Origin: Nakamurella endophytica
GTDB lineage: Bacteria; Actinomycetota; Actinomycetes; Mycobacteriales; Nakamurellaceae
DNA length: 64,000 nucleotides
Reading direction: 5' to 3'
NCBI RefSeq assembly: GCF_014646215.1
Contig: NZ_BMNA01000001.1
Coordinates: forward strand, 777,888 to 841,887
Shown here in pieces: positions 33,217-41,748 of this stretch. The translations under genes were made by a program, and so were the position numbers. Numbering within the stretch: position 1 is the first letter of the stretch; every line of letters begins with the position of its first letter. The notes beneath the pieces are model-generated. The model saw nothing but the letters and a program-made list of their open reading frames with translations, was not told the origin of the DNA and ran no database searches.

Positions 33217-34516
33217 GTCCGACCGGACGGACGCTGTGCGCGACGACACCAGGGGCAGCGGGTCCGGCCATCCGGACCTGCTGCCCCTGCACCTACTGCT
33301 GGTCGGTCGTCCGGTCACGGCGGTCGGCGGCGGCCCGGCGGCGGCCCGCAAGGTGACCGCCTTGCTCGACGCGGGCGCCGAGGTACTGGTCGTGGCACCG
33401 GAGCTGTGCGAGGACCTGACCGATCTGCACGACACCGGCGAGATCCGCTGGATCGCCGCTGAGTTCACGGCGGACCTGCTCGACGGCGCCTGGCTGGCCG
33501 TGACCGCCACCGGATCCCCCGACGTCGACGCTGCGGTGTCGGTCGCGGCCGAGGAGCGGCGGATCTTCTGCATCCGGGCCGACTCGGGGACGGCCGGCAG
33601 CGCCCGGATGCCGGCCGTGCTGCGCCGGGACGACCTGCTGATCGGAGTGTCCTCCCGGGGAGCGCCCGACCCTCGGCGGGTCGCGGTCGCCCGCAGCGCC
33701 CTGGCCACCGCGCTGGACACCGGCCGGATCCCGATGCGGCGGCACCGTCCCGGCCCCGGTCGGGTGGTGCTGGTCGGCGGCGGTCCTGGGGAGCCCGGGC
33801 TGCTGACCGTCCGGGGCCGGCAGGAGCTCGCCGCCGCCGACGTGGTGGTGGTGGACCGGCTCGCCCCCCGCGAGGTGCTGGCGGACCTGGACCCCGCGGT
33901 CCGGGTCATCGAGGTCGGGAAGGCCCCGGGGATGCACCCCGTTCCGCAGCACCGGATCAACGAGATGCTCGTGCAGGAAGCGCGATCCGGTGCTCGCGTG
34001 GTGCGGTTGAAGGGAGGTGATCCGTTCGTCTTCGGACGTGGCGCGGAAGAGGTCGCCGCCTGCCGGGAGGCCGGAATCGACGTCACAGTGGTACCGGGGG
34101 TGAGCAGCGCCCTCGCGGTGCCCGCGTTGGCAGGGATCGCGGTCACCACCCGTGGGCTCTCCCGCGAGGTCACCGTGGTGTCGGGCCACGAACTGCCGGT
34201 GGCCGGGGATCCGCGCTGGACGGCCTGGGCCGGCACCGCCACCCTGGTGGTGCTCATGGGCGTCGGCACGCTCGGCAATCTCGCGCGGGGCCTGAGAAGC
34301 GCCGGCGCCGCTCCGGACCGTCCGGTCGCCGTCATCGAGCGCGGTGGGTTGCCAGGACAGCGTGTCCTGCGGGGCACGCTCGCCGACATCGCCGAAGGCG
34401 TCGACACGGCGGCGATGCGAGCGCCGTCGGTGATCGTCGTCGGCGACGTCGCCGCGCTCACGGCCGGTGATCCCAGTCTGTGCGGACACCGCAACCCGCG
34501 GGAAACCGATCGGTGA
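33209..34516 (+). CDS. cysG: Siroheme synthase: uro'gen III methyltransferase with precorrin-2 dehydrogenase
   Basis: 435 aa with two parts. Residues 25-165 form the NAD-binding precorrin-2 dehydrogenase/ferrochelatase-like part (VGGGPAAARKVTALLDAGA). Residues 183-420 form the SAM-dependent uroporphyrinogen-III C-methyltransferase: VVLVGGGPGEPGLLTVRG at its start and RLKGGDPFVFGRGAEE as the second signature. The product is siroheme, the cofactor needed by NirB two genes downstream. GTG 33209 overlaps the narK end by 8 bp; the stop overlaps the nasA start (GTGA). Confidence 0.93.
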   Translation: MSESDRTDAVRDDTRGSGSGHPDLLPLHLLLVGRPVTAVGGGPAAARKVTALLDAGAEVLVVAPELCEDLTDLHDTGEIRWIAAEFTADLLDGAWLAVTATGSPDVDAAVSVAAEERRIFCIRADSGTAGSARMPAVLRRDDLLIGVSSRGAPDPRRVAVARSALATALDTGRIPMRRHRPGPGRVVLVGGGPGEPGLLTVRGRQELAAADVVVVDRLAPREVLADLDPAVRVIEVGKAPGMHPVPQHRINEMLVQEARSGARVVRLKGGDPFVFGRGAEEVAACREAGIDVTVVPGVSSALAVPALAGIAVTTRGLSREVTVVSGHELPVAGDPRWTAWAGTATLVVLMGVGTLGNLARGLRSAGAAPDRPVAVIERGGLPGQRVLRGTLADIAEGVDTAAMRAPSVIVVGDVAALTAGDPSLCGHRNPRETDR

Positions 34517-37122
34517 CCGTGCCGTCGGCGGGACTGCAGAGCATGGGCGGCGTGCCGGTTGCCGTCCCCACCCACTGCCCGTACTGCTCGTTGCAGTGCG
34601 GCATCGAACTCTCGCCGGCCTCCGACCAGGATCGCGGACGCATCCCGCTCCGGCTCGCCTCGCAGACGGACTTCCCGACCAACCGGGGTGGGCTCTGCGC
34701 CAAGGGTTGGACCGCCGCAGAGCTGCTCGCCGATCCGGAACGGCTGCTCACACCGCTGGTGCGCAGCGAGGCGGGCAACCGTCGCAGCCCCCTGCGCCCC
34801 GCGACCTGGGAAGAGGCTCTCGGGTACGTGGCCGATCGGATCCTCACCCTGCAGGCGGAGTCCGGCCGGGATTCCATCGGCTGCTTCGGCGGTGGTGGGT
34901 TGACCAACGAGAAGGCCTACGCCTTCGGAAAGTTCGCGCGGGTGGCGTTACGGACAAGCGCGATCGACTACAACGGCCGGTTCTGCATGTCGTCGGCGGC
35001 GTCCGCGGGCAACAAGGCCTTCGGCATCGACCGCGGGCTGCCCTTTCCGCTCACCGATCTGGCCGGGGCAGACCTGGTGGTGCTGGTCGGCAGCAACCCT
35101 GCCGACACCATGCCACCGGCCATGCAACACCTCGACCCCGCCAAGTTCGTGGTCATCGACCCGCGCCGCACCGCGACGGCGGCCAACGCCGCGCTCCACC
35201 TCGCTCCCCGGCCCGGCACGGATCTGGCACTGGCGAACGGGTTGCTGCATCTCGCGATCCGGGAGGACCTGGTCGACCTCGAGTACATCCGCACCCGCAC
35301 CTCGGGTTTCGAAGCGGTCCGGGCGAGGGTCGCCTCGGCGTGGCCGGATCGGGTCGAGTCGATCACGGGTGTGGCCACCGCGGACCTCCGGTCGCTCATC
35401 CACCAGTTGGCGCGGGCGGGCTCCGCGATCGTCCTCACCGCGCGGGGCGCGGAACAGCACCGCAACGGCACCGACACGGCGCAGGCCTGGATCAATCTGG
35501 CACTGGCCCTCGGGCTGCCGGGGCGACCGTTCTCCGGGTACGGCACCATCACCGGGCAGGGCAACGGTCAGGGTGGTCGCGAGCACGGCCAGAAGGCGGA
35601 TCAGCTCCCCGGGTACCGCCGGCTCGACGACCCCGCGGCCCGCGCGCACGTCGCCGGCGTTTGGGGGATCGACCCCGACGAGCTGCCCCAGCCGGGTCTG
35701 TCGGCGTTCGAGATGCTGGACCGGATCGGTCGTCCCGGCGGCGTGCGGGCGCTGCTGGTGCTGGCCTCCAACATCGTCGTCTCCGCGCCGGACGCCAATC
35801 GCATCGCGGACCGGCTCGCCGCGCTCGACCTGCTGGTGGTGTCGGACATCTTCCTCTCCGAGACCGCGGCGCTGGCGGACGTGGTGCTGCCCACCACCCA
35901 ATGGGCCGAGGAGGAGGGCACGATGACGAACCTCGAGGGTCGTGTCCTGCGCCGCCGACAGGCTATCGAGCCGCCCGGGCAGGCCCGCAGTGATCTGCGT
36001 ATCCTCGCCGACCTGGCGACGGCACTCGGCCGGGGTCGGTACTTCTCAGCGGACCCGCGCACGATGTACGACGAGCTGCGTCGGGCCAGCGCCGGAGGCA
36101 TCGCCGACTACGCCGGGATCACCTGGGAGCGGATCGAAGCCGAGCAGGGCGTGTTCTGGCCCTGCCCGACCCTCGCACACCCCGGGACGCCTCGACTGTT
36201 CACGGACGGCTTTCCGACGCCGGATGGCCGGGCCCGCTTCATACCCGTCGACCACCGGCCGCCCGCGGAGAATCCGGACCGGGACTTCCCCTACGTGCTG
36301 ACCACAGGCCGGACCTCGACCCAGTACCAGAGTGGCAGCCAGACCAGACGGATCGGCGCACTGGACGGCGCCGGACCGGTCGCGCAGTTGCACCGAGATC
36401 TGGCTCGGAGCAACGGTATTGCGCAGGACGACATGGTGCGCCTCCGGACCCGTCGCGGCAGCGCCACGTTCCGCGCCGTCCTGGACGACAGCATCCGCCC
36501 CGACACGGTCTTCGTGCCGTTCCACTACGGTGGTGCCTCGACGGCCAATGCGCTCACCGACCCGGCGCTCGATCCGTCGTCACGGATGCCCGCGTTCAAG
36601 GCGTGCGCAGTCGCGGTCGAACGAGCGGGCGGTCCGGACGACGTGCACCTGATGACCACCCGTCCGGCGGCGCTGCCACAGCGCCCGGTGGTGCTGCCGA
36701 CGCCACCCGCTCCGACCGGCTCCGCCACCCGACGCACCACCGTCCGCCAGCCGTCCCATCGGAAGGACCGCGCCATGTCCAGCAAGAACCATTTCCTGCA
36801 GGGGGTCCGGGATTTCGTCGGACACGGTCTGGACAAACCGGAGCCGCTCGGCCCCGAGTTCCGGTTCGAGGTGCCCGACGGCTCGGTGGCCCAGGTGCTG
36901 TACTTCCGGGGCGGCAACTCCGGGGCCGAGCTGATCGCGGTCGTGCTCCTCCGCGACGGCGTCCCGATGCGGTACTTCCCGATCGGTGCCCGGTCGGACA
37001 CGCACGTCCCGCTCCGGGTGCTGGAGGACATCGACGGCGGCGCGGCTCTGGAACTGCAGGTGGCCGCTCCCATCGGCGCCACCGGCAGCGTGGTCGTCGA
37101 TTTCGGTCTGGTGGAGGTCTGA
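34513..37122 (+). CDS. nasA: Assimilatory nitrate reductase NasA, with in-frame small C-terminal protein domain
   Basis: 869 aa as one frame. The N-terminal [4Fe-4S] site is CPYCSLQC with the fourth Cys in GGLCAKGW. Molybdopterin oxidoreductase domains follow, then the dinucleotide-binding domain (FPYVLTTGRTSTQYQSG). The enzyme reduces nitrate to nitrite in the cytoplasm. After the NasA part (end near residue 735) and a Pro/Thr/Arg linker, the frame continues without a stop into 115 residues (SKNHFLQGVRDFVGHGLDKP to the end). These look like the small protein usually encoded by a separate gene beside nasA or nirB in actinobacteria. That part has its own ATG (36775) and GGAAGGA site, so it may also be made alone. 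GTG 34513 overlaps the cysG stop by 4 bp; ATG 34543 is an alternative. Confidence 0.88.
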   Translation: MTVPSAGLQSMGGVPVAVPTHCPYCSLQCGIELSPASDQDRGRIPLRLASQTDFPTNRGGLCAKGWTAAELLADPERLLTPLVRSEAGNRRSPLRPATWEEALGYVADRILTLQAESGRDSIGCFGGGGLTNEKAYAFGKFARVALRTSAIDYNGRFCMSSAASAGNKAFGIDRGLPFPLTDLAGADLVVLVGSNPADTMPPAMQHLDPAKFVVIDPRRTATAANAALHLAPRPGTDLALANGLLHLAIREDLVDLEYIRTRTSGFEAVRARVASAWPDRVESITGVATADLRSLIHQLARAGSAIVLTARGAEQHRNGTDTAQAWINLALALGLPGRPFSGYGTITGQGNGQGGREHGQKADQLPGYRRLDDPAARAHVAGVWGIDPDELPQPGLSAFEMLDRIGRPGGVRALLVLASNIVVSAPDANRIADRLAALDLLVVSDIFLSETAALADVVLPTTQWAEEEGTMTNLEGRVLRRRQAIEPPGQARSDLRILADLATALGRGRYFSADPRTMYDELRRASAGGIADYAGITWERIEAEQGVFWPCPTLAHPGTPRLFTDGFPTPDGRARFIPVDHRPPAENPDRDFPYVLTTGRTSTQYQSGSQTRRIGALDGAGPVAQLHRDLARSNGIAQDDMVRLRTRRGSATFRAVLDDSIRPDTVFVPFHYGGASTANALTDPALDPSSRMPAFKACAVAVERAGGPDDVHLMTTRPAALPQRPVVLPTPPAPTGSATRRTTVRQPSHRKDRAMSSKNHFLQGVRDFVGHGLDKPEPLGPEFRFEVPDGSVAQVLYFRGGNSGAELIAVVLLRDGVPMRYFPIGARSDTHVPLRVLEDIDGGAALELQVAAPIGATGSVVVDFGLVEV
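36760..36777 (+). promoter_or_regulatory. Internal ribosome site and ATG inside the nasA frame
   Basis: GGAAGGA about eight bases before ATG 36775, in frame with nasA, directly before the conserved SKNHFLQGV start. It would give a free 115-aa protein alongside the fused form. Confidence 0.6.
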
Positions 37123-37123
37123 G

Positions 37124-39619
37124 ATGTCCGAGATCTCGGCGACACGCCGCCGGCTGGTGGTCATCGGCAACGGCATGGCCGGTGCCCGGACCGTGGAGGA
37201 GGTCCTGGAGCGCAGCGGTCCGGAACGCTTCGAGGTGACGATGATCGGCAGCGAACCGTACGGCAACTACAACCGCATCCTGCTGTCGCACCTGCTGGCC
37301 GGCGAGGAGGCCGACGGCGACATCTATCTCAACCCGACGGAATGGTACGAGTCCCACGGCGTCCGGTTGCTGTCCGGAGTCACCGCCACCCGGATCGATC
37401 GATACGCCAAGCTGGTGAACACCGACGACCCGACCACCCCGACGGTGCGCTACGACCAGCTCGTCATCGCCACCGGCAGCACCTCCTTCCTACCGACGAT
37501 GGAGGGGATGTACACCGACGACGGAGCTTTCGTCGCCGGTGTCTTCCCGTTCCGGACGCTGGACGACACCCGGGGGATGATCGCGTACGCCCGGCACGAC
37601 CACTCCACGCGGGCCGTGGTGATCGGCGGCGGTCTGCTCGGACTGGAGGCAGCCCGCGGTCTCCAGTCCCACGGCCTGTCCGTCGACGTGGTGCACGCCG
37701 GTACGCATCTGATGAGCGCCCAGATCGGTCCGGACGCCGGTGCCGTGCTGCAGCGCAGTGTCGATCGACTCGGCATTGGTGTCCACCTGCGAGCCCGCAC
37801 CACCGCACTCCTGGGCAGCGAGCGGATCACCGGGATACGGCTGCAGGACGGGACCGAGCTGCCCTGCGACATGGTGGTCATCGCGGCCGGCATCCGGCCC
37901 AACGTCGAGTTGGCCAGCAGGTCCGGGTTCACTGTCGAACGAGCGATCGTGGTGGACGATGCGATGCGCACCCTCGACGACGACGACGTGTACGCCGTCG
38001 GCGAGTGCGTCCAGCACCGTGGTGAGGTCTACGGTCTCGTGGCGCCGGTCTGGGAACAGGCAGTGGTGCTGGCCGACGTGTTGACCGGCGCGGATCCGAC
38101 GGCGGCCTACCACGGGTCCCGGACGTCGACGAAGCTGAAGGTGGCCGGCGTCCCGGTGGCCGCGATGGGTCTGCAGGCCCCCGAGCGGGACACCGACGAA
38201 CACCTCGTGTTCGCCGAACCGCGGCGCGGCATCTACAGGTCGCTGGTCATTCGTGACGACAAGTTGGTCGGCGCCACGGTCGTCGGGGACGAGTCGAAGG
38301 TCGCCTTTCTGACCCAGGCCTACGACCGGGGCATGCCGTTGCCGGAGGAGCGGCTGCGCATGATGTTCGACCTGGCCGACGGCGGTGGCGACGTCGCCGT
38401 CGAGGATCTGCCGGACGACTTGCAGGTCTGCAACTGCAACGGGGTGGACAAGGGCGCACTGGTGCATGCGGTGCAGGACGGTTGCACCACCGTCCAGTCG
38501 GTGATGGACCGGACGCGAGCGGGCAAAGGGTGCGGTTCGTGCAAGGTGCAGGTGTGCGCGATCGTCGAGTGGGCCGCCGGCGGCGCGTTGACCGTGGACC
38601 CGTCGGCGAACTGGTACGTCCCCGGCATTCCGCTGGACAAGCCCGCGCTGATGGCCGCGATCCGGGCGCAGCACCTGACGAGCGTGTCGGCCGTGTTCGC
38701 CGCGCTGGCCCCGGCAGGTGCGGAGGACGCGAGGTCGAAAATGGCCTTGGCGTCCCTGCTGAAGATGATGTGGGACGACGAATACGTCGACGAGCGCGAC
38801 GCGAGGTTCATCAACGACCGCGTGCACGCCAACATCCAGCGCGACGGCACCTTCTCGGTGGTGCCGCAGATGCGCGGCGGCGTCACCACACCGGATCAGC
38901 TGCGCAGGATCGCCGACGTCGCCGAGAAGTTCGACGCCAAGTTGGTGAAGCTCACCGGCGGTCAGCGCATCGACCTGCTCGGCATCCGCAAGGAGGACCT
39001 GCCGCAGGTGTGGGCCGATCTTGGGATGCCGTCCGGATACGCGTACGGCAAGAGTTTCCGAACCGTGAAGACCTGCGTCGGCCAGGACTTCTGCAGGTTC
39101 GGCGTCGGGGATTCGACCCAGCTCGGCATCGACATCGAGACCCGCTACCAAGGACTGGAGTCGCCGGCGAAGCTCAAACTGGCGGTGTCCGGCTGCCCCC
39201 GCAACTGTGCCGAATCCTACGTCAAGGACATCGGGGTCGTGGCGATCGAGGGTGGACGCTGGGAGGTCTACGTCGGTGGCGCCGCCGGCGCGCACATCCG
39301 CAAGGGCGACCTGCTCTGCACGGTCGACAACCCGGAGACCGCGGTGACCATAGTGGGCAGATTCATCCAGTACTACCGGGAGAATGCCAACTGGCTCGAG
39401 CGGACGTACTCGTTCGTACCACGAGTCGGACTCGAACGACTGCAGGCGATTCTCGTGGACGACAGCGACGGCATCGCTGCCGACCTCGACGAGGCGGTGG
39501 CGCGATCCGTCGCGGCCTACCAGGATCCGTGGCAGCAGGATGCCGCGGCCCCGGCGACAAGCGGCCAGTTCCGGACGTCGCTGCCGCTCGAGGTCCTGCC
39601 GAAGGTGCCGGTTCGATGA
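37124..39619 (+). CDS. nirB: NAD(P)H-dependent nitrite reductase, large subunit
   Basis: An 831-aa NirB. The order is: FAD/NAD(P)-binding oxidoreductase (VVIGNGMAGARTVEEV, second Rossmann site AVVIGGGLLGLEAARGL), BFD-like [2Fe-2S] site (CNCNGVDKG and GKGCGSCKVQ), then the sulfite/nitrite reductase half with siroheme-[4Fe-4S] ligands TCVGQDFC and SGCPRNC. It reduces nitrite to ammonium in the cytoplasm using six electrons from NAD(P)H. ATG 37124 has GGAGG upstream, one base past the nasA stop. It overlaps nirD by 4 bp (ATGA). Confidence 0.97.
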   Translation: MSEISATRRRLVVIGNGMAGARTVEEVLERSGPERFEVTMIGSEPYGNYNRILLSHLLAGEEADGDIYLNPTEWYESHGVRLLSGVTATRIDRYAKLVNTDDPTTPTVRYDQLVIATGSTSFLPTMEGMYTDDGAFVAGVFPFRTLDDTRGMIAYARHDHSTRAVVIGGGLLGLEAARGLQSHGLSVDVVHAGTHLMSAQIGPDAGAVLQRSVDRLGIGVHLRARTTALLGSERITGIRLQDGTELPCDMVVIAAGIRPNVELASRSGFTVERAIVVDDAMRTLDDDDVYAVGECVQHRGEVYGLVAPVWEQAVVLADVLTGADPTAAYHGSRTSTKLKVAGVPVAAMGLQAPERDTDEHLVFAEPRRGIYRSLVIRDDKLVGATVVGDESKVAFLTQAYDRGMPLPEERLRMMFDLADGGGDVAVEDLPDDLQVCNCNGVDKGALVHAVQDGCTTVQSVMDRTRAGKGCGSCKVQVCAIVEWAAGGALTVDPSANWYVPGIPLDKPALMAAIRAQHLTSVSAVFAALAPAGAEDARSKMALASLLKMMWDDEYVDERDARFINDRVHANIQRDGTFSVVPQMRGGVTTPDQLRRIADVAEKFDAKLVKLTGGQRIDLLGIRKEDLPQVWADLGMPSGYAYGKSFRTVKTCVGQDFCRFGVGDSTQLGIDIETRYQGLESPAKLKLAVSGCPRNCAESYVKDIGVVAIEGGRWEVYVGGAAGAHIRKGDLLCTVDNPETAVTIVGRFIQYYRENANWLERTYSFVPRVGLERLQAILVDDSDGIAADLDEAVARSVAAYQDPWQQDAAAPATSGQFRTSLPLEVLPKVPVR

Positions 39620-39933
39620 CCGCGGCGACCACCGTCAATCTCGGCCCGGTGGACCAGATCCCCCTGGCGGAAGGGCGTGCCTTCGCGGTCGACGGGCGCC
39701 AGATCGCAGTGTTCCGATTGCGCGACGGCACCGTCCGGGCGCTGGACGCGGTGTGTCCGCACCGCGGCGGGCCTCTCGCCGACGGCCAGCTCGACGCCGA
39801 GGTGGTGTTGTGCCCGCTGCACATGAACGCCTACCGGTTGGCCGACGGCTGCTCGACGACCGGTCAGCCGCCGGTGGCCGCGTACCAGGTCACCGTCGAC
39901 GACCACGGGGATCTGCGGGTGCAGATCGGCTGA
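39616..39933 (+). CDS. nirD: Nitrite reductase small subunit NirD, Rieske type
   Basis: A 105-aa small subunit of the assimilatory nitrite reductase. The first Rieske loop is VCPHRGG and the second CPLHMNAY, with 16 residues between His and Cys, so the Cys-His pairs needed for a [2Fe-2S] cluster are present, unlike the E. coli subunit in which they are missing. ATG 39616 overlaps the nirB stop by 4 bp, the end of a tightly packed narK-cysG-nasA-nirB-nirD unit. Confidence 0.95.
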   Translation: MTAATTVNLGPVDQIPLAEGRAFAVDGRQIAVFRLRDGTVRALDAVCPHRGGPLADGQLDAEVVLCPLHMNAYRLADGCSTTGQPPVAAYQVTVDDHGDLRVQIG

Positions 39934-39961
39934 TCAACCGGACGGTCGGGCGTTCATCCGG

Positions 39962-39978
39962 CGCCGCAGGAGGCGGCG
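39962..39978. terminator. Weak hairpin after nirD
   Basis: A 6-bp GC stem (39962-39967 / 39973-39978) with a 5-base loop, 28 bases past the nirD stop. It is short, so termination is uncertain. Confidence 0.3.
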
Positions 39979-40090
39979 TCCCCGCCGTCGGTGTGGCCCG
40001 TCCCGATCGCCTGCCCGCCCCGCAGGGGTGACGCGGGACGCCGGAGCTCGACAGCTCGCAGGCCCGTTCGGCGTGACGCACTCGAGACCG

Positions 40091-40561
40091 TCAGGGCTCG
40101 ACAGCGCCGACCGCCGTCATGCTCGACAGGGCACCGGCTGCGCTCCCCGCGCGGGGCCTCCAGCTCCCCGATGTAGGCGGTCGTCGCGCCGGTGACCTGC
40201 CGGCCGAGATGCCGGAGACGAAGCGCCCCACGAAGAGCCAGACCAGGCTGTCGGTGGTGACGAAGACCAGCCCGGACAGCGCGGAGAAGGCGATCGCCGC
40301 GAGCACTACGGCCCGGCGGCCGACGTGGTCGGAGAGCCGGCCGAACACCTGCAGGGTGCCGAGCACGCCGACCGCGTACACCGCGTAGATCACCGTGACG
40401 GTCAGCGGCGACAGCGACAGGCGGGCCGAGTAGATCGCGTACAGCGGGGTCGGCAGCGTCGTGGAGACCATGACCGCGGTGAACAGGTACGTCACCAGGA
40501 GGCTGTGCCGGCTGCCCGGTCGCGCCGCCGACGGATCCGCGGTGTCGCTCTCCCTGCTCAC
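40091..40561 (-). pseudogene. Truncated, frameshifted copy of the MFS gene
   Basis: From its GTG at 40561 this copy encodes nearly the same first 130 residues as the transporter at 20969-22189, including GRLSDHVGRRAVV. One base is missing near 40196-40201 (ggtgacctgcc against ggtgaccaggcc), so translation leaves the MFS frame. Nucleotide homology continues to about 40128 and then stops, so some 250 residues of the transporter are absent. The -10 TAGCGT is kept upstream. It cannot make a working transporter. The frame after the shift runs to a stop at 40091. Confidence 0.93.
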
Positions 40562-40575
40562 CCGGTCACGCTAGC
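40128..40575 (-). repeat. Long direct repeat, copy B
   Basis: Matches 21770-22204 in the same orientation; 40213-40512 differs from 21841-22140 at five positions by eye count. The two copies lie 18.4 kb apart and bracket the envelope redox and nitrate genes. Confidence 0.93.
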
Positions 40576-40612
40576 CCGGAGCGGATCCCCGGTCCGGAGC
40601 CGGCGTCCCGAC

Positions 40613-41116
40613 TCACGGACCGGGCTGCCGGTCCCCTCGACCACCGCCCTCGACGATCCGCTTGATCGCGGCGAGGGTCTTCGGGATCCCGTCGAGCGCC
40701 TGCCGGGTCCGGTCCAGGATGTGCTCGTCCGCCCGGTCCCCGTGCCTCTCCCGGAACCGGGCGATCCCGGCCGGGAGGAACTCCCAGGACTCGGTCAGCG
40801 AGGTTCCCCGGTCCGCGGGGGCGAGCCGGAATCCCCACCGGACCAGGGTGCCGCCGACCACCCAGGCGAACTCGCGACCGCGGTCGGCGACCGCGACCTG
40901 GGAACGCGTCTCCCACACCCGGTCGGCCCACTCGTTGCGCCCGGTGAACCACGCACCGACCTGCCCTGCGGTGGCCTCGTCGTCCCACCGGCACGACCGG
41001 CACACCGGGCTCCACTCGCCGGTGCGGGGGACGTCCGAAACGACGTCGTACACCGCTTGCGCCGGTGCCAGGACGACGATGGACTCCTCGTGACTGCGGA
41101 CGCTGGTGTCGCTCAC
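40613..41116 (-). CDS. SRPBCC (polyketide-cyclase-like) family protein
   Basis: A 167-aa helix-grip protein. HEESIVVLAPAQAVYDVVSD followed by GEWSPVC is the typical opening of SRPBCC proteins, and the end ALDGIPKTLAAIKRIVEGG is the long C-terminal helix. These proteins bind hydrophobic ligands in a central cavity; no catalytic residues can be named. GTG 41116 is chosen because the domain begins right after it; its ribosome site is weak. It lies 37 bp upstream of the broken MFS copy's repeat end, on the same strand. Confidence 0.85.
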   Translation of the reverse strand: MSDTSVRSHEESIVVLAPAQAVYDVVSDVPRTGEWSPVCRSCRWDDEATAGQVGAWFTGRNEWADRVWETRSQVAVADRGREFAWVVGGTLVRWGFRLAPADRGTSLTESWEFLPAGIARFRERHGDRADEHILDRTRQALDGIPKTLAAIKRIVEGGGRGDRQPGP

Positions 41117-41196
41117 CGGCTCAGCGTCGCAGAGCCCGCCACCGCGCCCGCCGGGGGTCCTGCGTGAGCCGGCAGGGCACGGCCGTCCGGCGCGGG

Positions 41197-41691
41197 TCAG
41201 GTGGCGGGCGGTGGCCATTCGCCCTTCGCCGTGAGCACCCCGCGGATGACCGTCTGCACGGTGACCAGCCGGGGTGCCGCTGCCGGTCCGCCCGGTGCCG
41301 TGGCGGGCCGCACCACGGCCACCGAGGTGTGGTGGTTGAGCATCTCGGCGGCGACCTCGATCGCCGTCGCGTCGTCGTCGACGGCTGCGATCGCCCGGTG
41401 CCAGTCGTCGCCGTCCCCGAAGATCTCGGCGATGGTCCGGGCACCCAGTTCGCGCCAGGACTCCGCGGAGCCGACGGCGTCGTAGACCCGGGCCAAGGCC
41501 GGATCCTCGCGGACGAACTCCGGCACCAGCCGGCCCAGCAGGTCCAGGGCGGTGACGACGGCGACCGGACCACCGTCCGCGTCCGTGACGACGACGCCGG
41601 GCAGCCCGTCCCGCACGAGCAGCAGCGCGACGTCGCGGAGCGGGGTCCGGGCCGTGACGACGGGCAGCTGGTCCGCAGGCTCACCAGGCAT
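41197..41691 (-). CDS. CBS-domain protein
   Basis: 164 aa with two CBS motifs. The first is near residues 5-55 (VVVTDADGGPVAVVTALDLL); the second, after an acidic spacer, is near 100-155 (DDDATAIEVAAEMLNHHTSV, then VTVQTVIRGVL). CBS pairs usually bind adenine nucleotides and regulate transporters or enzymes. The gene follows the ArsB/NhaD-like permease by 57 bp on the same strand, so it probably regulates that permease. Start ATG 41691. Confidence 0.85.
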   Translation of the reverse strand: MPGEPADQLPVVTARTPLRDVALLLVRDGLPGVVVTDADGGPVAVVTALDLLGRLVPEFVREDPALARVYDAVGSAESWRELGARTIAEIFGDGDDWHRAIAAVDDDATAIEVAAEMLNHHTSVAVVRPATAPGGPAAAPRLVTVQTVIRGVLTAKGEWPPPAT

Positions 41692-41748
41692 GCCGGCGCC
41701 CTCCGATCCGGCGGGGATCCGCGCGGTGCTCTCCGCACGGGCCGGGAC

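Noticed and set aside
22190..40560. Mobile element with integrase or transposase between the MFS copies
   Set aside because: No integrase, transposase, terminal inverted repeat or tRNA-end duplication is visible in this interval.
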